Positions 41,847 to 50,627 of a stretch of DNA of 64,000 nt are shown here, piece by piece. The notes under the pieces are model-generated. The model was not told the origin of the DNA, did no database searches, and saw only the letters and a list, made by a program, of their open reading frames with translations. The stretch's first letter is position 1. Each line of letters begins with the position of its first letter. Source of the stretch: Microbacterium sp. AK031 (GTDB lineage: Bacteria > Actinomycetota > Actinomycetes > Actinomycetales > Microbacteriaceae); contig NZ_JANUCA010000008.1 in NCBI RefSeq assembly GCF_024807145.1, positions 1 through 64,000 of the forward strand, in the 5' to 3' direction. The position numbers and the translations under genes are program-made.

Positions 41847-42730
41847 CCGTCCCACCCACGATCGCGGTGCAGACCATGCAGCGCGCTCATCGAGCACGCC
41901 GCGGCGTCACCGTGCGGATCACGATCCCTCTCGTCGTCATCGGCCTGTTCATGCTCGGCGCTGTCGTCGTGCCGATGCTTTACCACTTCGACCCGCTGCA
42001 CACCGACGTGCTTCTGCGCCTCAAGGCTCCGGGAACGACCCTCCCCGACGGATCGTTCGCAGTCTTCGGCACCGACCAGGTCGGGCAGGATCTCTTCGCC
42101 CAGATGATGATGGGCGCGCGCGTCTCGCTCACCGTCGGCGTCTGTTCGCTGCTCTTCGCGGGTGTGTTCGGTGTGCTCACCGGGCTGCTCGCGGGGCACT
42201 TCGGCGGCTGGGTCGACAACGTGCTCATGCGCATAGCCGACGTGCAGCTCGCGTTCCCGTCGATCCTCCTCGCGATCCTCCTCGCTTCGGTGCTCGGCCC
42301 GAGCCTGTGGAACGTCATCGTCGTCATCTCGATCACGAACTGGGTCGTCTTCGCACGCGTCACCCGCAGCCAGGTGCTCACGCTTCGCAGCCGTGAATAC
42401 GTCGAGGCCGCACGCACCCTTGGCGCGAGCCACTGGCACATCATCTTCCGCACGCTGCTTCCCGGTTGCATCGCTCCGATCCTCGTCGTGGCCACGGTCG
42501 AGTTCGGGCACGTGGTGCTTCTTGAGGCGGCGCTGTCGTTCCTCGGGGTCGGCGTCCCGCTCGGCATCCCGAGCCTGGGAACCACGATCAGCAACGGCAC
42601 CGCGTATCTCAGCACCGCATGGTGGATCTCGACCCTTCCCGGCATCGCGCTCGCCGCTCTCGTCCTCTCCACGGGCGTGCTCGGCGACGCCCTGCGCGAC
42701 CGATTCGACCCGAAGTTGCGGAGCGCCTGA
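41843..42730 (+). CDS. Oligopeptide-type ABC transporter permease (DppC-like)
   Basis: This 295-aa permease has a cytoplasmic N-terminus, about six membrane segments, a periplasmic domain with FGTDQVGQDLFAQMMMGARV (typical of DppC) and the coupling loop ARTLGASHWHIIFRTLLP. It overlaps the previous gene by ATGA and the next by one base. It pairs with the DppB-like subunit. Confidence 0.86.
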   Translation: MTVPPTIAVQTMQRAHRARRGVTVRITIPLVVIGLFMLGAVVVPMLYHFDPLHTDVLLRLKAPGTTLPDGSFAVFGTDQVGQDLFAQMMMGARVSLTVGVCSLLFAGVFGVLTGLLAGHFGGWVDNVLMRIADVQLAFPSILLAILLASVLGPSLWNVIVVISITNWVVFARVTRSQVLTLRSREYVEAARTLGASHWHIIFRTLLPGCIAPILVVATVEFGHVVLLEAALSFLGVGVPLGIPSLGTTISNGTAYLSTAWWISTLPGIALAALVLSTGVLGDALRDRFDPKLRSA

Positions 42731-43767
42731 TGACGACCTCCCACGCCCCTGAGGCCCGAACCCCCGACGCCCTATCCGGCGAGCCGCTCCTGAGCGTGCA
42801 GGATCTTCAGGTCGAGTTCTCCACCTCGGCCGGTGTCGTGCGTGCACTCGACGGCGTGAGTTTCGACGTCGGAGCCGGCGAGACCGTAGCGGTCCTCGGT
42901 GAGTCGGGCTCGGGGAAATCGGTCACCGCGCAGGCCATCATGGCGCTGCTTCCGCAGCCCGCCGGCTCCATCGTCGGCGGCCGCATCCTCTACGGTGGTC
43001 GCGACCTCGCCGCGGAGCCCGTCTCGAAGGTTCGGGAGCTCTGCGCGACCGAGATCGCGATGATCTTCCAGGACCCGCTCAGCTCACTCAACCCGGTCTA
43101 CCGGGTCGGCTGGCAGATCGCAGAGTTGTTCCGACGTCGCCGTGGCACGCCGAAGCAGGAGGCATGGGCGAAGTCACTCGAACTGCTCAAGCGCGTCGGC
43201 ATCCCCGACGCCGAGACACGAATCCGCGACTACCCCCACCAGTTCTCGGGCGGGCAGCGCCAGCGCATCATGATCGCGATGGCGATCGCCCTTGAACCGA
43301 AGCTGCTCATCGGCGATGAGCCGACGACCGCGCTCGACGTCACGGTGCAGCAGCAGGTGATGAACCTTCTGGCCGATCTGCAGGCCGAGTCCGGTATGGG
43401 GATGATCCTCATCAGCCACGACCTCGGCGTCGTCGCCGAGGTGGCCGACCGCGCCGCGATCATGTACGCCGGTCGGATCATCGAGACCGGCGGTATCCGA
43501 CAGGTCTACGACCACCCTGCGCACCCGTACACTCGTGGCCTGCTGGATTCGATACCGAGCACCACCTCGGGTGAGCGGCTCAAGCCGATCGTCGGCTCGC
43601 CGCCGAATCTGCTCGCGCTGCCGAGCGGATGCACATTCCATCCGCGCTGTCCGTATGCGACCGAGCTGTGCCGCACCACGCCTCCTGCCCTGCGGCAGCC
43701 GGAGGGCTGGAGCGCCGGCCATGTTGCGGCCTGCCACCGGTCGGAGGAGGTGCTTCCTCATGACTGA
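42730..43767 (+). CDS. Oligopeptide-type ABC transporter ATPase (DppD-like)
   Basis: This 345-aa ATPase has Walker A GESGSGKSVT, the signature FSGGQRQRIMIAMAIAL, Walker B LLIGDEPTTALD and the C-terminal cysteine-containing motif HPRCPYATELCRTTPP, typical of the OppD/DppD subgroup. It energises the importer with the DppF-like partner. It overlaps the previous gene by one base and the next by eight bases. Confidence 0.88.
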   Translation: MTTSHAPEARTPDALSGEPLLSVQDLQVEFSTSAGVVRALDGVSFDVGAGETVAVLGESGSGKSVTAQAIMALLPQPAGSIVGGRILYGGRDLAAEPVSKVRELCATEIAMIFQDPLSSLNPVYRVGWQIAELFRRRRGTPKQEAWAKSLELLKRVGIPDAETRIRDYPHQFSGGQRQRIMIAMAIALEPKLLIGDEPTTALDVTVQQQVMNLLADLQAESGMGMILISHDLGVVAEVADRAAIMYAGRIIETGGIRQVYDHPAHPYTRGLLDSIPSTTSGERLKPIVGSPPNLLALPSGCTFHPRCPYATELCRTTPPALRQPEGWSAGHVAACHRSEEVLPHD

Positions 43768-44584
43768 CGAGTCGAAACCGCTGTTGAACGTCGAACATCT
43801 CAAGGTGACGTATCCGACCCGGTCGTCGATCCTGCTGCGAAAGATCGGCGAGAACGTCGCCGTCTCCGACGTGAACTTCGAGATTCGACCCGGCGAGACC
43901 GTGGGGCTGGTGGGCGAATCCGGATCGGGTAAGTCGACGATCGCGCGCACGATCATCGGACTCGTGCCCGCAGCGGACGGCATCATCCGCTTCGAGGGCA
44001 ACGACATCGCGCAGCTCTCCCTGCGTCAGATGAAGGACATGCGCCGCGACATGCAGATGATCTTCCAGGACCCGTATGCCTCGCTCAATCCGCGGCTCAC
44101 GGTGCGCGACATCATCGCCGAAGGCTGGCGCGTGCACACGGGCATCGTGTCGCGCGAGCGCTGGACGGCTGAGGCGAAAGATCTCATGGAGCGCGTCGGG
44201 CTCAACCCGGACTACTCCGATCGGTATCCGCACCAGTTCTCGGGCGGGCAGCGTCAGCGCATCGGCATCGCGCGGACACTCGCGCTGCGGCCGAAGCTCA
44301 TCATCTGCGACGAGGCGGTCAGCGCGCTGGACGTCTCGGTGCAGGCGCAGGTGCTCAACCTGCTCGAGGACCTGCAGACAGACCTCGGACTCTCGTATCT
44401 CTTCATCTCGCACGACCTGTCCGTCATCGAGCACATCTGCGACCGCGTGCTTGTGCTCAACAAGGGCGTCGTCGTCGAGGAGGGCACCGCCAGGGAGCTC
44501 TTCGAGAACCCGCAGCATCCTTACACGAAGGCCCTCATCGCCGCGGTTCCGGTCGTGCGGCCCTGGCTGGAGGAGACATCGTGA
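43760..44584 (+). CDS. Oligopeptide-type ABC transporter ATPase (DppF-like)
   Basis: This 274-aa ATPase has Walker A GESGSGKST, FQDPYASLNPR, the signature FSGGQRQRIGIARTLAL, Walker B IICDEAVSALD and the end QHPYTKALIAAVP. It lacks the C-terminal cysteine motif carried by its partner and is shorter than most DppF proteins. It completes the importer. The next gene starts inside its stop (GTGA). Confidence 0.87.
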   Translation: MTDESKPLLNVEHLKVTYPTRSSILLRKIGENVAVSDVNFEIRPGETVGLVGESGSGKSTIARTIIGLVPAADGIIRFEGNDIAQLSLRQMKDMRRDMQMIFQDPYASLNPRLTVRDIIAEGWRVHTGIVSRERWTAEAKDLMERVGLNPDYSDRYPHQFSGGQRQRIGIARTLALRPKLIICDEAVSALDVSVQAQVLNLLEDLQTDLGLSYLFISHDLSVIEHICDRVLVLNKGVVVEEGTARELFENPQHPYTKALIAAVPVVRPWLEETS

Positions 44585-45240
44585 GCCAGAGCATCACCGT
44601 GCACCTCGTGCGCCACGGCGAGTCGCTCTGGAACGTCGAAGGGCGTTACCAGGGTCAGCAGGATTCGGGCCTCACAGCCGACGGGCGAGCCCAGGTAGCG
44701 CAGTTCGCAGAACTTTTCGCGCAGCAGGTACCGGCTCCCGACCTCGTCGTCTCAAGTGATCTGCCGCGGGTGAAGGACACCGCCGCGCGCTATGTCGAGC
44801 TCATCGGGGCGAACATCAGCCATGACCCTGCGCTGCGGGAGATGAGCGTGGGGGACTGGGCGGGCATGACGCTCGAGGAGGCTGAGCGGCAGCATCCCGA
44901 ACTCGTTGCCGCGGTCGCGGCCGGTGAGGACCTTCGACGCGGAGGGGGCGAGACGTTCGGCGAGACCAGGGAGCGAGTCGTCAGGGCGATAGAGCAAGTC
45001 ACCGCCGAGCTCGAGAAGAGGGACGGCGACCGGGTCGCCGTGATCTTCACGAGCGGCAACCCCATCCGGCTCGCCGCCGCTCACATGCTCGGCATCCCGT
45101 CGCCGGGTCATATGCCCCTCGGGGCACCCGATAACTGCTCTGTCACGACCTTCCGTCTGCGGGGCGCGCGCAGCGAGGTCGTGCGCTACAACCATGACAT
45201 CGCGCCGGCACGACCGGCGGACCCGAGGGAGATCTCGTGA
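44581..45240 (+). CDS. Histidine-phosphatase-fold protein with a changed active site
   Basis: This 219-aa protein has the phosphoglycerate-mutase-like fold with LVRHGESLWNVEGRYQGQQD (phospho-acceptor His in RHG), a conserved LREMSVGDWAGM and Arg at SSDLPR. The second catalytic histidine, normally in a VSHG-type motif, is replaced: the sequence reads IFTSGNPIR. Activity may be altered or lost, although fold and substrate arginines remain. It is coupled by GTGA overlaps on both sides to the importer and the EEP-fold gene, so it probably acts on the same imported compound. Confidence 0.8.
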   Translation: MSQSITVHLVRHGESLWNVEGRYQGQQDSGLTADGRAQVAQFAELFAQQVPAPDLVVSSDLPRVKDTAARYVELIGANISHDPALREMSVGDWAGMTLEEAERQHPELVAAVAAGEDLRRGGGETFGETRERVVRAIEQVTAELEKRDGDRVAVIFTSGNPIRLAAAHMLGIPSPGHMPLGAPDNCSVTTFRLRGARSEVVRYNHDIAPARPADPREIS

Positions 45241-46034
45241 CCGCACCGCTCACTTTCATCGCACAGACTCACAACCTGTGGGGCGATCATCATGCCGCCG
45301 AGCGGGAGACCGCGATGCGCGCCCTCTACGAGCTCCGCGCTCCCGATCTGCTCGCCACGCAGGAGACGCGTGCCTGGTCGCGTGACCTGCTGGATGCCGC
45401 GATGCCCGGGCACGATCGTGTGCACGACGATTTTCCCGGGTGGGAGAAGCAGAGCAACCTGTGGTGGAACCGCGACCTGTTCAGCGAGGTCGAACACGGC
45501 GCCGAGGACGTCGGCATCCACGACGCGAACGCCCGCCTGTTCTGGGTGCGGCTGCGCGTCGAAGACGGAGACCGGTCGATCCTCTGGACGACCGCGCACC
45601 TCTCCTACTCCGGCAACGCGGTCGAGGTCGAGACGGGGATCAACCAGCGCACGCCGCAGGCGCATCGCGTCGTGGAAGAGCTCGCCCGACTCGGGCAGGA
45701 CGACGAACCGGTCTTCTTCGCCTCCGACACGAACGCGATCGCGACGGCCATCTGGGTGATCGGCAACGCCGGCTACCTCGACTCGTTCAGCGCGCTGAAC
45801 CGGCAGGCTCCGCCGACGCATCCCGTCGTGCCCAATCCGTTCCGCGAGACCGTCGGCACACCGAAGTCGCCCATCGCGAGCCCGCACAAGACCATCGACT
45901 ACATCTTCTTCCGAGGACCCGTGCGCCCGCGCAGCGCCGAGGTCGTGGAGTTCTTCGATCGGGGGATATCGCCCAGCGATCATCACCCGGTCGCATCAGT
46001 GTTCACCCTGCCCGGCCAGTCCGTGCTCGCGTGA
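45237..46034 (+). CDS. Endonuclease/exonuclease/phosphatase-fold protein
   Basis: This 265-aa protein begins TFIAQTHNLWGD (the TxNxW strand), has LLATQETRAW (metal-binding Glu), TAHLSYSG, ASDTNAI (Asp-x-Asn) and ends SPSDHHPVASVF. These are EEP landmarks. It probably hydrolyses a phosphodiester or phosphate ester in the cytoplasm. It begins inside the stop of the histidine-phosphatase-like gene and precedes the importer lipoprotein gene. The substrate is unknown. Confidence 0.82.
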   Translation: MTAPLTFIAQTHNLWGDHHAAERETAMRALYELRAPDLLATQETRAWSRDLLDAAMPGHDRVHDDFPGWEKQSNLWWNRDLFSEVEHGAEDVGIHDANARLFWVRLRVEDGDRSILWTTAHLSYSGNAVEVETGINQRTPQAHRVVEELARLGQDDEPVFFASDTNAIATAIWVIGNAGYLDSFSALNRQAPPTHPVVPNPFRETVGTPKSPIASPHKTIDYIFFRGPVRPRSAEVVEFFDRGISPSDHHPVASVFTLPGQSVLA

Positions 46035-46089
46035 ACCGCACCAAGTTGGACCCGACAAACCAAGTCACATCGAATCAAAGGAGACAGCA

Positions 46090-47670
46090 ATGACATCGCT
46101 ACGCGCAAAGATGCGCTCGATCGCCGCAGTCGCGGTGGCCGGCGCTCTTCTGCTGACAGGATGTTCGGGCGGAGCCGGCGGCGGAGGCTCGACAGAGCCG
46201 CTGCCCGACGACGAGCAGACCCTCACCTATATCCCGGCCTACGGCTGGGCCGCTTCCGACATCTCCCAGGCGCCCCTGGAGATCGGCATCAACATGGCGA
46301 TCTCGCAGACGCTCGAGACCCTCGTCACGCTCGACGACGAGAACCAGCCGCAGCCCAAGCTCGCGGAGTCCTGGGAATGGACCGACGACACGACCCTCGT
46401 CTTCCACCTGCGTGAAGGCGTCACCTACTCCGACGGCACGCCCTTCACGGCTGCCGACGTGAAGGGGTCGCTCGAGCGGTACATCGCGTGGGAGGCCGCA
46501 CTCAAGACGGTGCTCTCACCGATCCAGTCCGTCGAGGCCACCGATGACCTCACGGTCACCATCAAGACCGCAGGTCCCTCGGGAACGCTGATCGGCGTGC
46601 TCTCGATGGTCTACATCGGAAAGGCCGAGTTCTCGCATCCCGATACGACGATCCAGGCCGACAACGACTACTGGGCGCAGCCCGTCGGGACCGGACCGTT
46701 CGTCATCGACGACTACGTCGCCAACGACCACTTCACCTTCCAGCGCAACGAGGACTACTGGGGCGAGAAGGCCAAGCTCAAGACGCTGACGATGAAGCAG
46801 ATCACCGACGTCAACGGGAAGATCACTGCGCTGTCGAACGGTCAGGCGCAGATCGTGGGCGACGTGCCCTACGATCAGGTCGCGCAGGTCGAGGCGATGA
46901 ACGACGTCAAGTTCGTGCAGGAGAGCAGCCTGAACTACTACTTCCTGTGGTTCGACAACAAGAACGAGTTCCTCCAGGACCAGCGCGTCCGCGAGGCGAT
47001 GTGGGCCGCTCTCGACCTGAAGACGATCCAGGAGTCGCTCTACGGCGACACGGCGAAGACCATGACGTCGTTCTGCCCCGAGGCGGCCTTCGGATGCGTC
47101 GAGCCGACCGAAGGCATGGTCGAGTACGACCCGGAGCACGCGAAGGAACTGCTCGCCGAGGCCGGATACTCGGACGGCTTCACCGTGGACGCGATCTACA
47201 GCAATGCCAACGGCGCCGGCTTCGCCAACATGATGCAGGCCTTCATCTCGGCATGGCAGGAGATCGGTGTCACCGTCGAGCCGCGCGCACTGGATGCCGC
47301 GTCCTGGCTGAAGGAGTTCGGCACGGTCAACGAGGATGGGACCCACGCATGGGATATGGACGTGCAGCCGAACCAGACGATCACCGGTGACGCCGACTAC
47401 ACGATCTACCGTCTGTACAACTGCACGGCGGCTCGTCTCGGGTACTGCAGCGAAGACCTGGATGCCGTGACGACGAAGGCGCAGCAGCTCACCGATCCGG
47501 ATGAGCGTCTCGAGCTGTACCAGCAGGCGGTCGACATCATGCGTGCCGACACCCCGGCGATCCCGCTGTTCGAGATCAACGTCAACGCGGCCATGACCTC
47601 GAACGTCGAGGGTCTCGTGATCCCGGCGAACGAGTTCATCGACTTCAGTTCGGTGTATCTCACACAGTGA
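46090..47670 (+). CDS. ABC transporter substrate-binding lipoprotein, DppA/OppA type
   Basis: This 526-aa external lipoprotein (signal ending LLLTGC) has the family 5 extracellular solute-binding fold, with LAESWEWTDDTTLVFHLREG and DGTPFTAADVKGSLERY. It captures the substrate for the DppBCDF-like importer. Most such proteins bind peptides, but relatives bind oligosaccharides, opines and siderophores. Good ribosome-binding site (AAAGGAGA) before ATG. A hairpin follows. Confidence 0.87.
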   Translation: MTSLRAKMRSIAAVAVAGALLLTGCSGGAGGGGSTEPLPDDEQTLTYIPAYGWAASDISQAPLEIGINMAISQTLETLVTLDDENQPQPKLAESWEWTDDTTLVFHLREGVTYSDGTPFTAADVKGSLERYIAWEAALKTVLSPIQSVEATDDLTVTIKTAGPSGTLIGVLSMVYIGKAEFSHPDTTIQADNDYWAQPVGTGPFVIDDYVANDHFTFQRNEDYWGEKAKLKTLTMKQITDVNGKITALSNGQAQIVGDVPYDQVAQVEAMNDVKFVQESSLNYYFLWFDNKNEFLQDQRVREAMWAALDLKTIQESLYGDTAKTMTSFCPEAAFGCVEPTEGMVEYDPEHAKELLAEAGYSDGFTVDAIYSNANGAGFANMMQAFISAWQEIGVTVEPRALDAASWLKEFGTVNEDGTHAWDMDVQPNQTITGDADYTIYRLYNCTAARLGYCSEDLDAVTTKAQQLTDPDERLELYQQAVDIMRADTPAIPLFEINVNAAMTSNVEGLVIPANEFIDFSSVYLTQ

Positions 47671-47675
47671 CACCC

Positions 47676-47709
47676 GATGGCGGGGGCGGCGCGAGCCGTC
47701 CCCGCCATC
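47676..47709 (+). terminator. Hairpin after the binding-protein gene, possible attenuator
   Basis: GATGGCGGGG (47676-47685) and CCCCGCCATC (47700-47709) pair perfectly. No T tract follows, so it may stabilise the upstream mRNA or lower expression of downstream genes rather than end transcription fully. Confidence 0.5.
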
Positions 47710-47716
47710 GTCGTCT

Positions 47717-47772
47717 CAGCATCCGATTCCCAGCATCCGATTCTCGGCATCCCAGTCCCGGCATCCAAGGAG
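47717..47772 (+). repeat. 14-base tandem repeat ending in a ribosome-binding site
   Basis: CAGCATCCGATTCC, CAGCATCCGATTCT, CGGCATCCCAGTCC and CGGCATCCAAGGAG follow each other without gaps from 47717 to 47772. The last copy supplies AAGGAG for the gene at 47782. Confidence 0.75.
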
Positions 47773-47781
47773 AGTAAGCGC

Positions 47782-48711
47782 ATGGAGAAAGTCCTCAGCT
47801 ACGACCGTGGTCTGGAGCGGTTCAACCCACTGGCCAGGGTGATCACCTACGACGATTTCGACACCGGATACAACGGCTGGCTGGATCTCACACCGAACTT
47901 CGTCTACGACGACTACGAGTCCTTCGATTCGGTCGTCGACCTCTCGAGCTGGGCGCCGACCCAGCTCAGCTCGGGCGCGATGCGGTTCGCCTCCTCGCAC
48001 GGGTCGATGGAGGGCACGTACTCGCTCAAGCTCAGCACGGCGCCGACCGGCGGCCCGCACACGCAGCCGCCGCGTCCGGGGAGTATGGGGCACGCGATCA
48101 AGCGGCTGTCCCGCTTCGGCGATCCGGATCTCATCCAGATCGAGGCGTGGTACTCGTACACGCCGGCGCAGGACCGCTTCGGGATCGGCGAGGAAGACAT
48201 CCGCGCGTTCGGCTTCTTCTTCGATGTGCAGGATGCCGAGCACCGCTACATGCCAGGCGTCAGGTACGTGAACGCGCTCGGCGGGAAGCCGGTGCGGAAG
48301 TGGCAGTACTACCGGGTCGCTGATGGTGTGAGCAGGGCGGACTGGAACTTCGGCGTCGAGGACGGCTGGTGTGTTCCCGGCGTGGACAACCAGTGGTACG
48401 GACGCCGCTTCGACGACGGCTCAGCCGACGGGTATCAGTGGATCCCCGGGGGCGAGCAGCAGCTGGTGTTCAACGAGAGCCCGGACAAGATCAACTGGAT
48501 GTACTTCCGGCTCACCGTCGACGTGCGCCAGAGACGTTATGTCGAGTTGCAGTCGATGGACCAGGTGTTCGACATGCGCGATCTGGCGCCCACTCTCGTG
48601 CCCGGATACAAGTCGATCAAGGACCTCATCAATCCGGTGTTCTTCGTCGAGACCGACACCGATCGAAGCGTGAACCTCTACCTGGATTCGGTGGTGTATT
48701 CGTGCGAGTGA
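47782..48711 (+). CDS. Unrecognised 309-aa protein, second copy (perhaps DUF6772-like)
   Basis: This protein lacks a signal peptide and starts MEKVLSYDRGLERFNPLARV. It shares FNPLAR(I/V)-T-DDF, GTYSLKL, AI(R/K)RL, QIEAWY, NWMYFRL, VELQ, DMRD and LDSVVYS with the protein at 39668-40633. The tryptophan- and tyrosine-rich strands suggest a carbohydrate-binding-like beta-sandwich, but I see no catalytic motif. It is followed by the FAD-dependent oxidoreductase (GTGA overlap), so the two may act together on the imported compound. Function unknown. Confidence 0.65.
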   Translation: MEKVLSYDRGLERFNPLARVITYDDFDTGYNGWLDLTPNFVYDDYESFDSVVDLSSWAPTQLSSGAMRFASSHGSMEGTYSLKLSTAPTGGPHTQPPRPGSMGHAIKRLSRFGDPDLIQIEAWYSYTPAQDRFGIGEEDIRAFGFFFDVQDAEHRYMPGVRYVNALGGKPVRKWQYYRVADGVSRADWNFGVEDGWCVPGVDNQWYGRRFDDGSADGYQWIPGGEQQLVFNESPDKINWMYFRLTVDVRQRRYVELQSMDQVFDMRDLAPTLVPGYKSIKDLINPVFFVETDTDRSVNLYLDSVVYSCE

Positions 48712-50069
48712 GCGGGGAGAGAACGCTCGGGTCGGTCGCGGAGCCGGCACGCGAGACGCCCGTCGTCGGGGCGTTCGACGTGATCGTGGCCGGCGGTGGC
48801 CCCGCGGGGGTGATCGCCGCGGTTGCCGCGGCTCGGGGCGGTGCGCGCACGCTGCTCATCGAGCGGTACGGGTTCGTGGGCGGGATGGCGACGAGTGCGC
48901 TGGTCACGCCGATCAGCGAGTTCCGCGTCGGAGGGCAGCAGCACATCGGGGGAATCCCGCTTGAGCTCATGCAGCGTACGGCGGAGCTGGGCGGGGCCGA
49001 ACTCGACCGCGACAGTGGCAACTGGCCGGTCAACGACGAGATCTTCAAACTCGCCGCTCAGCGGCTGCTGCTGGAGAGTGGCGTGACGCTTCTGTTGCAC
49101 AGCTGGATCGCCGACGTCGCCGGCGAGGAGGGCCGCGTCAGTCACGTGATCGTGCAGAACAAGGCGGGCCGCGTGGCCTACGCCTGCGAGGCGGTGGTCG
49201 ACTGCACAGGGGATGCGGATGTCGTGCGGGCAGCGGGGCTGCCGACCACCAAGGGTGACGTGCTGCAGCCGGCGACACTGTGGTTCCAGCTCGGCGGCGT
49301 CGACACCGACGCGCTCGGGTACGTCTTCGGGGATGCTGTGGACGGCATCCTCCCCGTGTCGGAGTCGATCCGCGGCCGGTTGGCCGAACTGCACGAGGCC
49401 GACGAGGTGCCGCTGTTCGGCGGTCCGTGGATCAACAGTTTCTTCCACGACGGGCTCGTCAGCATCAACGTGCTGCGCGAGCCCACCGACGCGAGCGATC
49501 CGGAATGGTTCTCCCGCACCGAGACGAGCCTGCGCGAGAAGATGCACGCGATCATCGATGTCCTCCGCCGGGAGTTCCCGGAGTTCCGGGATGCGTGGCT
49601 GGCGAAGTCGGGCATCCAGACCGGGGTGCGGGAGACGCATCACATCGTCGGGCTGTATGAGCTGACCGGGGACGACATCCTGCACCCGAAGGCCTTCCCC
49701 GACACTGTGGCGAAGGGCGCTCACACGATCGACATCCATCACACGGACAGCATCGATCAGAACGACCTCGTCATCCTCCGCCATCCCTACAACGTGCCGT
49801 TCCGCGCTCTCGTGCCAGAGGGCAGTGAGAACGTCGTCATCGCCGGGCGGTGCCTGTGCGCCGATGGCCCTGGTTTCGGATCGGTGCGCGTGATGGCGAC
49901 GTGCATGGCGATGGGGCAGGGGGCGGGAACCGCCGCCGCGCTCGCCGTGCGTCACGGCCTGTCGATGCCGGAGATGGACTTCGACCTGCTGCGTTCGGGG
50001 TTGATCGACGGCGGGGCGATCGTCGACTTCGACAACGTGGTGGCACTCGCCGGAACAGACAGGAGCTGA
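48708..50069 (+). CDS. FAD-dependent oxidoreductase (FAD_oxidored type)
   Basis: This 453-aa enzyme has the FAD-binding VIVAGGGPAGVIAAVAAARG at about residues 26-45, ERYGFVGGMAT, VVDCTGDADVVRAAG and a C-terminal FAD closure (GRCLCADGPGFGSVRVMATC). It matches the family of FAD-dependent oxidoreductases that includes enzymes acting on sugars and polysaccharide derivatives. No signal peptide is visible, so it works in the cytoplasm. GTG 48708 overlaps the upstream stop by four bases. The substrate is probably the imported molecule. Confidence 0.8.
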   Translation: MSGERTLGSVAEPARETPVVGAFDVIVAGGGPAGVIAAVAAARGGARTLLIERYGFVGGMATSALVTPISEFRVGGQQHIGGIPLELMQRTAELGGAELDRDSGNWPVNDEIFKLAAQRLLLESGVTLLLHSWIADVAGEEGRVSHVIVQNKAGRVAYACEAVVDCTGDADVVRAAGLPTTKGDVLQPATLWFQLGGVDTDALGYVFGDAVDGILPVSESIRGRLAELHEADEVPLFGGPWINSFFHDGLVSINVLREPTDASDPEWFSRTETSLREKMHAIIDVLRREFPEFRDAWLAKSGIQTGVRETHHIVGLYELTGDDILHPKAFPDTVAKGAHTIDIHHTDSIDQNDLVILRHPYNVPFRALVPEGSENVVIAGRCLCADGPGFGSVRVMATCMAMGQGAGTAAALAVRHGLSMPEMDFDLLRSGLIDGGAIVDFDNVVALAGTDRS

Positions 50070-50073
50070 CGTC

Positions 50074-50400
50074 ATGCTGCAGAACAACACATCCGTGCTG
50101 GCCAGGAGGGTGGTCGTCGACGGAGATTTCGCGACGCTGCCGTACGAGGCCGGGTGGGCGCGTGAGGTCGTCGTCTTCGTGCAGGTCGAGGGCGACCATC
50201 CGGATCTCGCCGTCGCGACCGAGATCTCGCCGGACGGGATCAACTGGATCCGTCGCGGCGCGCCGGTGACGCTGTCGTCGGATGCGAGCATCGCGGAGCT
50301 GACGCTGTCGGAATTCGGCAACTGGCTGCGGGTGACGGTGACGGGTGCGTCGCCGGAGGCACCCGCCCGCATCCTCATCCACGTCAACGGGAAGGGCTGA
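50074..50400 (+). CDS. Small beta-rich protein, second copy
   Basis: This 108-aa protein (MLQNNTSVLARRVVVDGDFA...) shares ISPDGINWI and FGNWLRVTV with the protein at 39327-39659. No signal peptide or catalytic motif. It starts four bases after the oxidoreductase stop and ends the operon. The repeated pairing with the larger unrecognised protein suggests that they form a complex, which is inference. Confidence 0.62.
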   Translation: MLQNNTSVLARRVVVDGDFATLPYEAGWAREVVVFVQVEGDHPDLAVATEISPDGINWIRRGAPVTLSSDASIAELTLSEFGNWLRVTVTGASPEAPARILIHVNGKG

Positions 50401-50409
50401 GTGGGCAGC

Positions 50410-50625
50410 TCAGTCGGTTCGAGAAGCCGCTGACTGAATGATCTTGGCGAGGTCGCCGGGGCGGCTTCACGTAGGCCAATGCCCCGTTGGAAGGTCGATG
50501 ACGTCGAGGTTCTCGATGTGCGCGACTTCGGCGAACATCGCGTGGCCCGCGCGTGCCAGCTCCAGCACCTGCGCACTCGGGATCGAGCAGCACTCCACGG
50601 TGGCGCGCACCGTCCACTGCATCCG
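50410..50625 (-). pseudogene. Alpha/beta-hydrolase remnant
   Basis: Minus-strand codons read SIPSAQVLELARAGHAMFAE and IENLDVIDLPTGHWP, then a TGA (50467-50469) where a Trp is expected, then SRPGDLAKIIQSAAS and the natural end. GHWP is the catalytic-histidine motif of alpha/beta hydrolases. Only the last about 65 residues exist, and they are interrupted by a stop. Confidence 0.7.
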
Positions 50626-50627
50626 AT

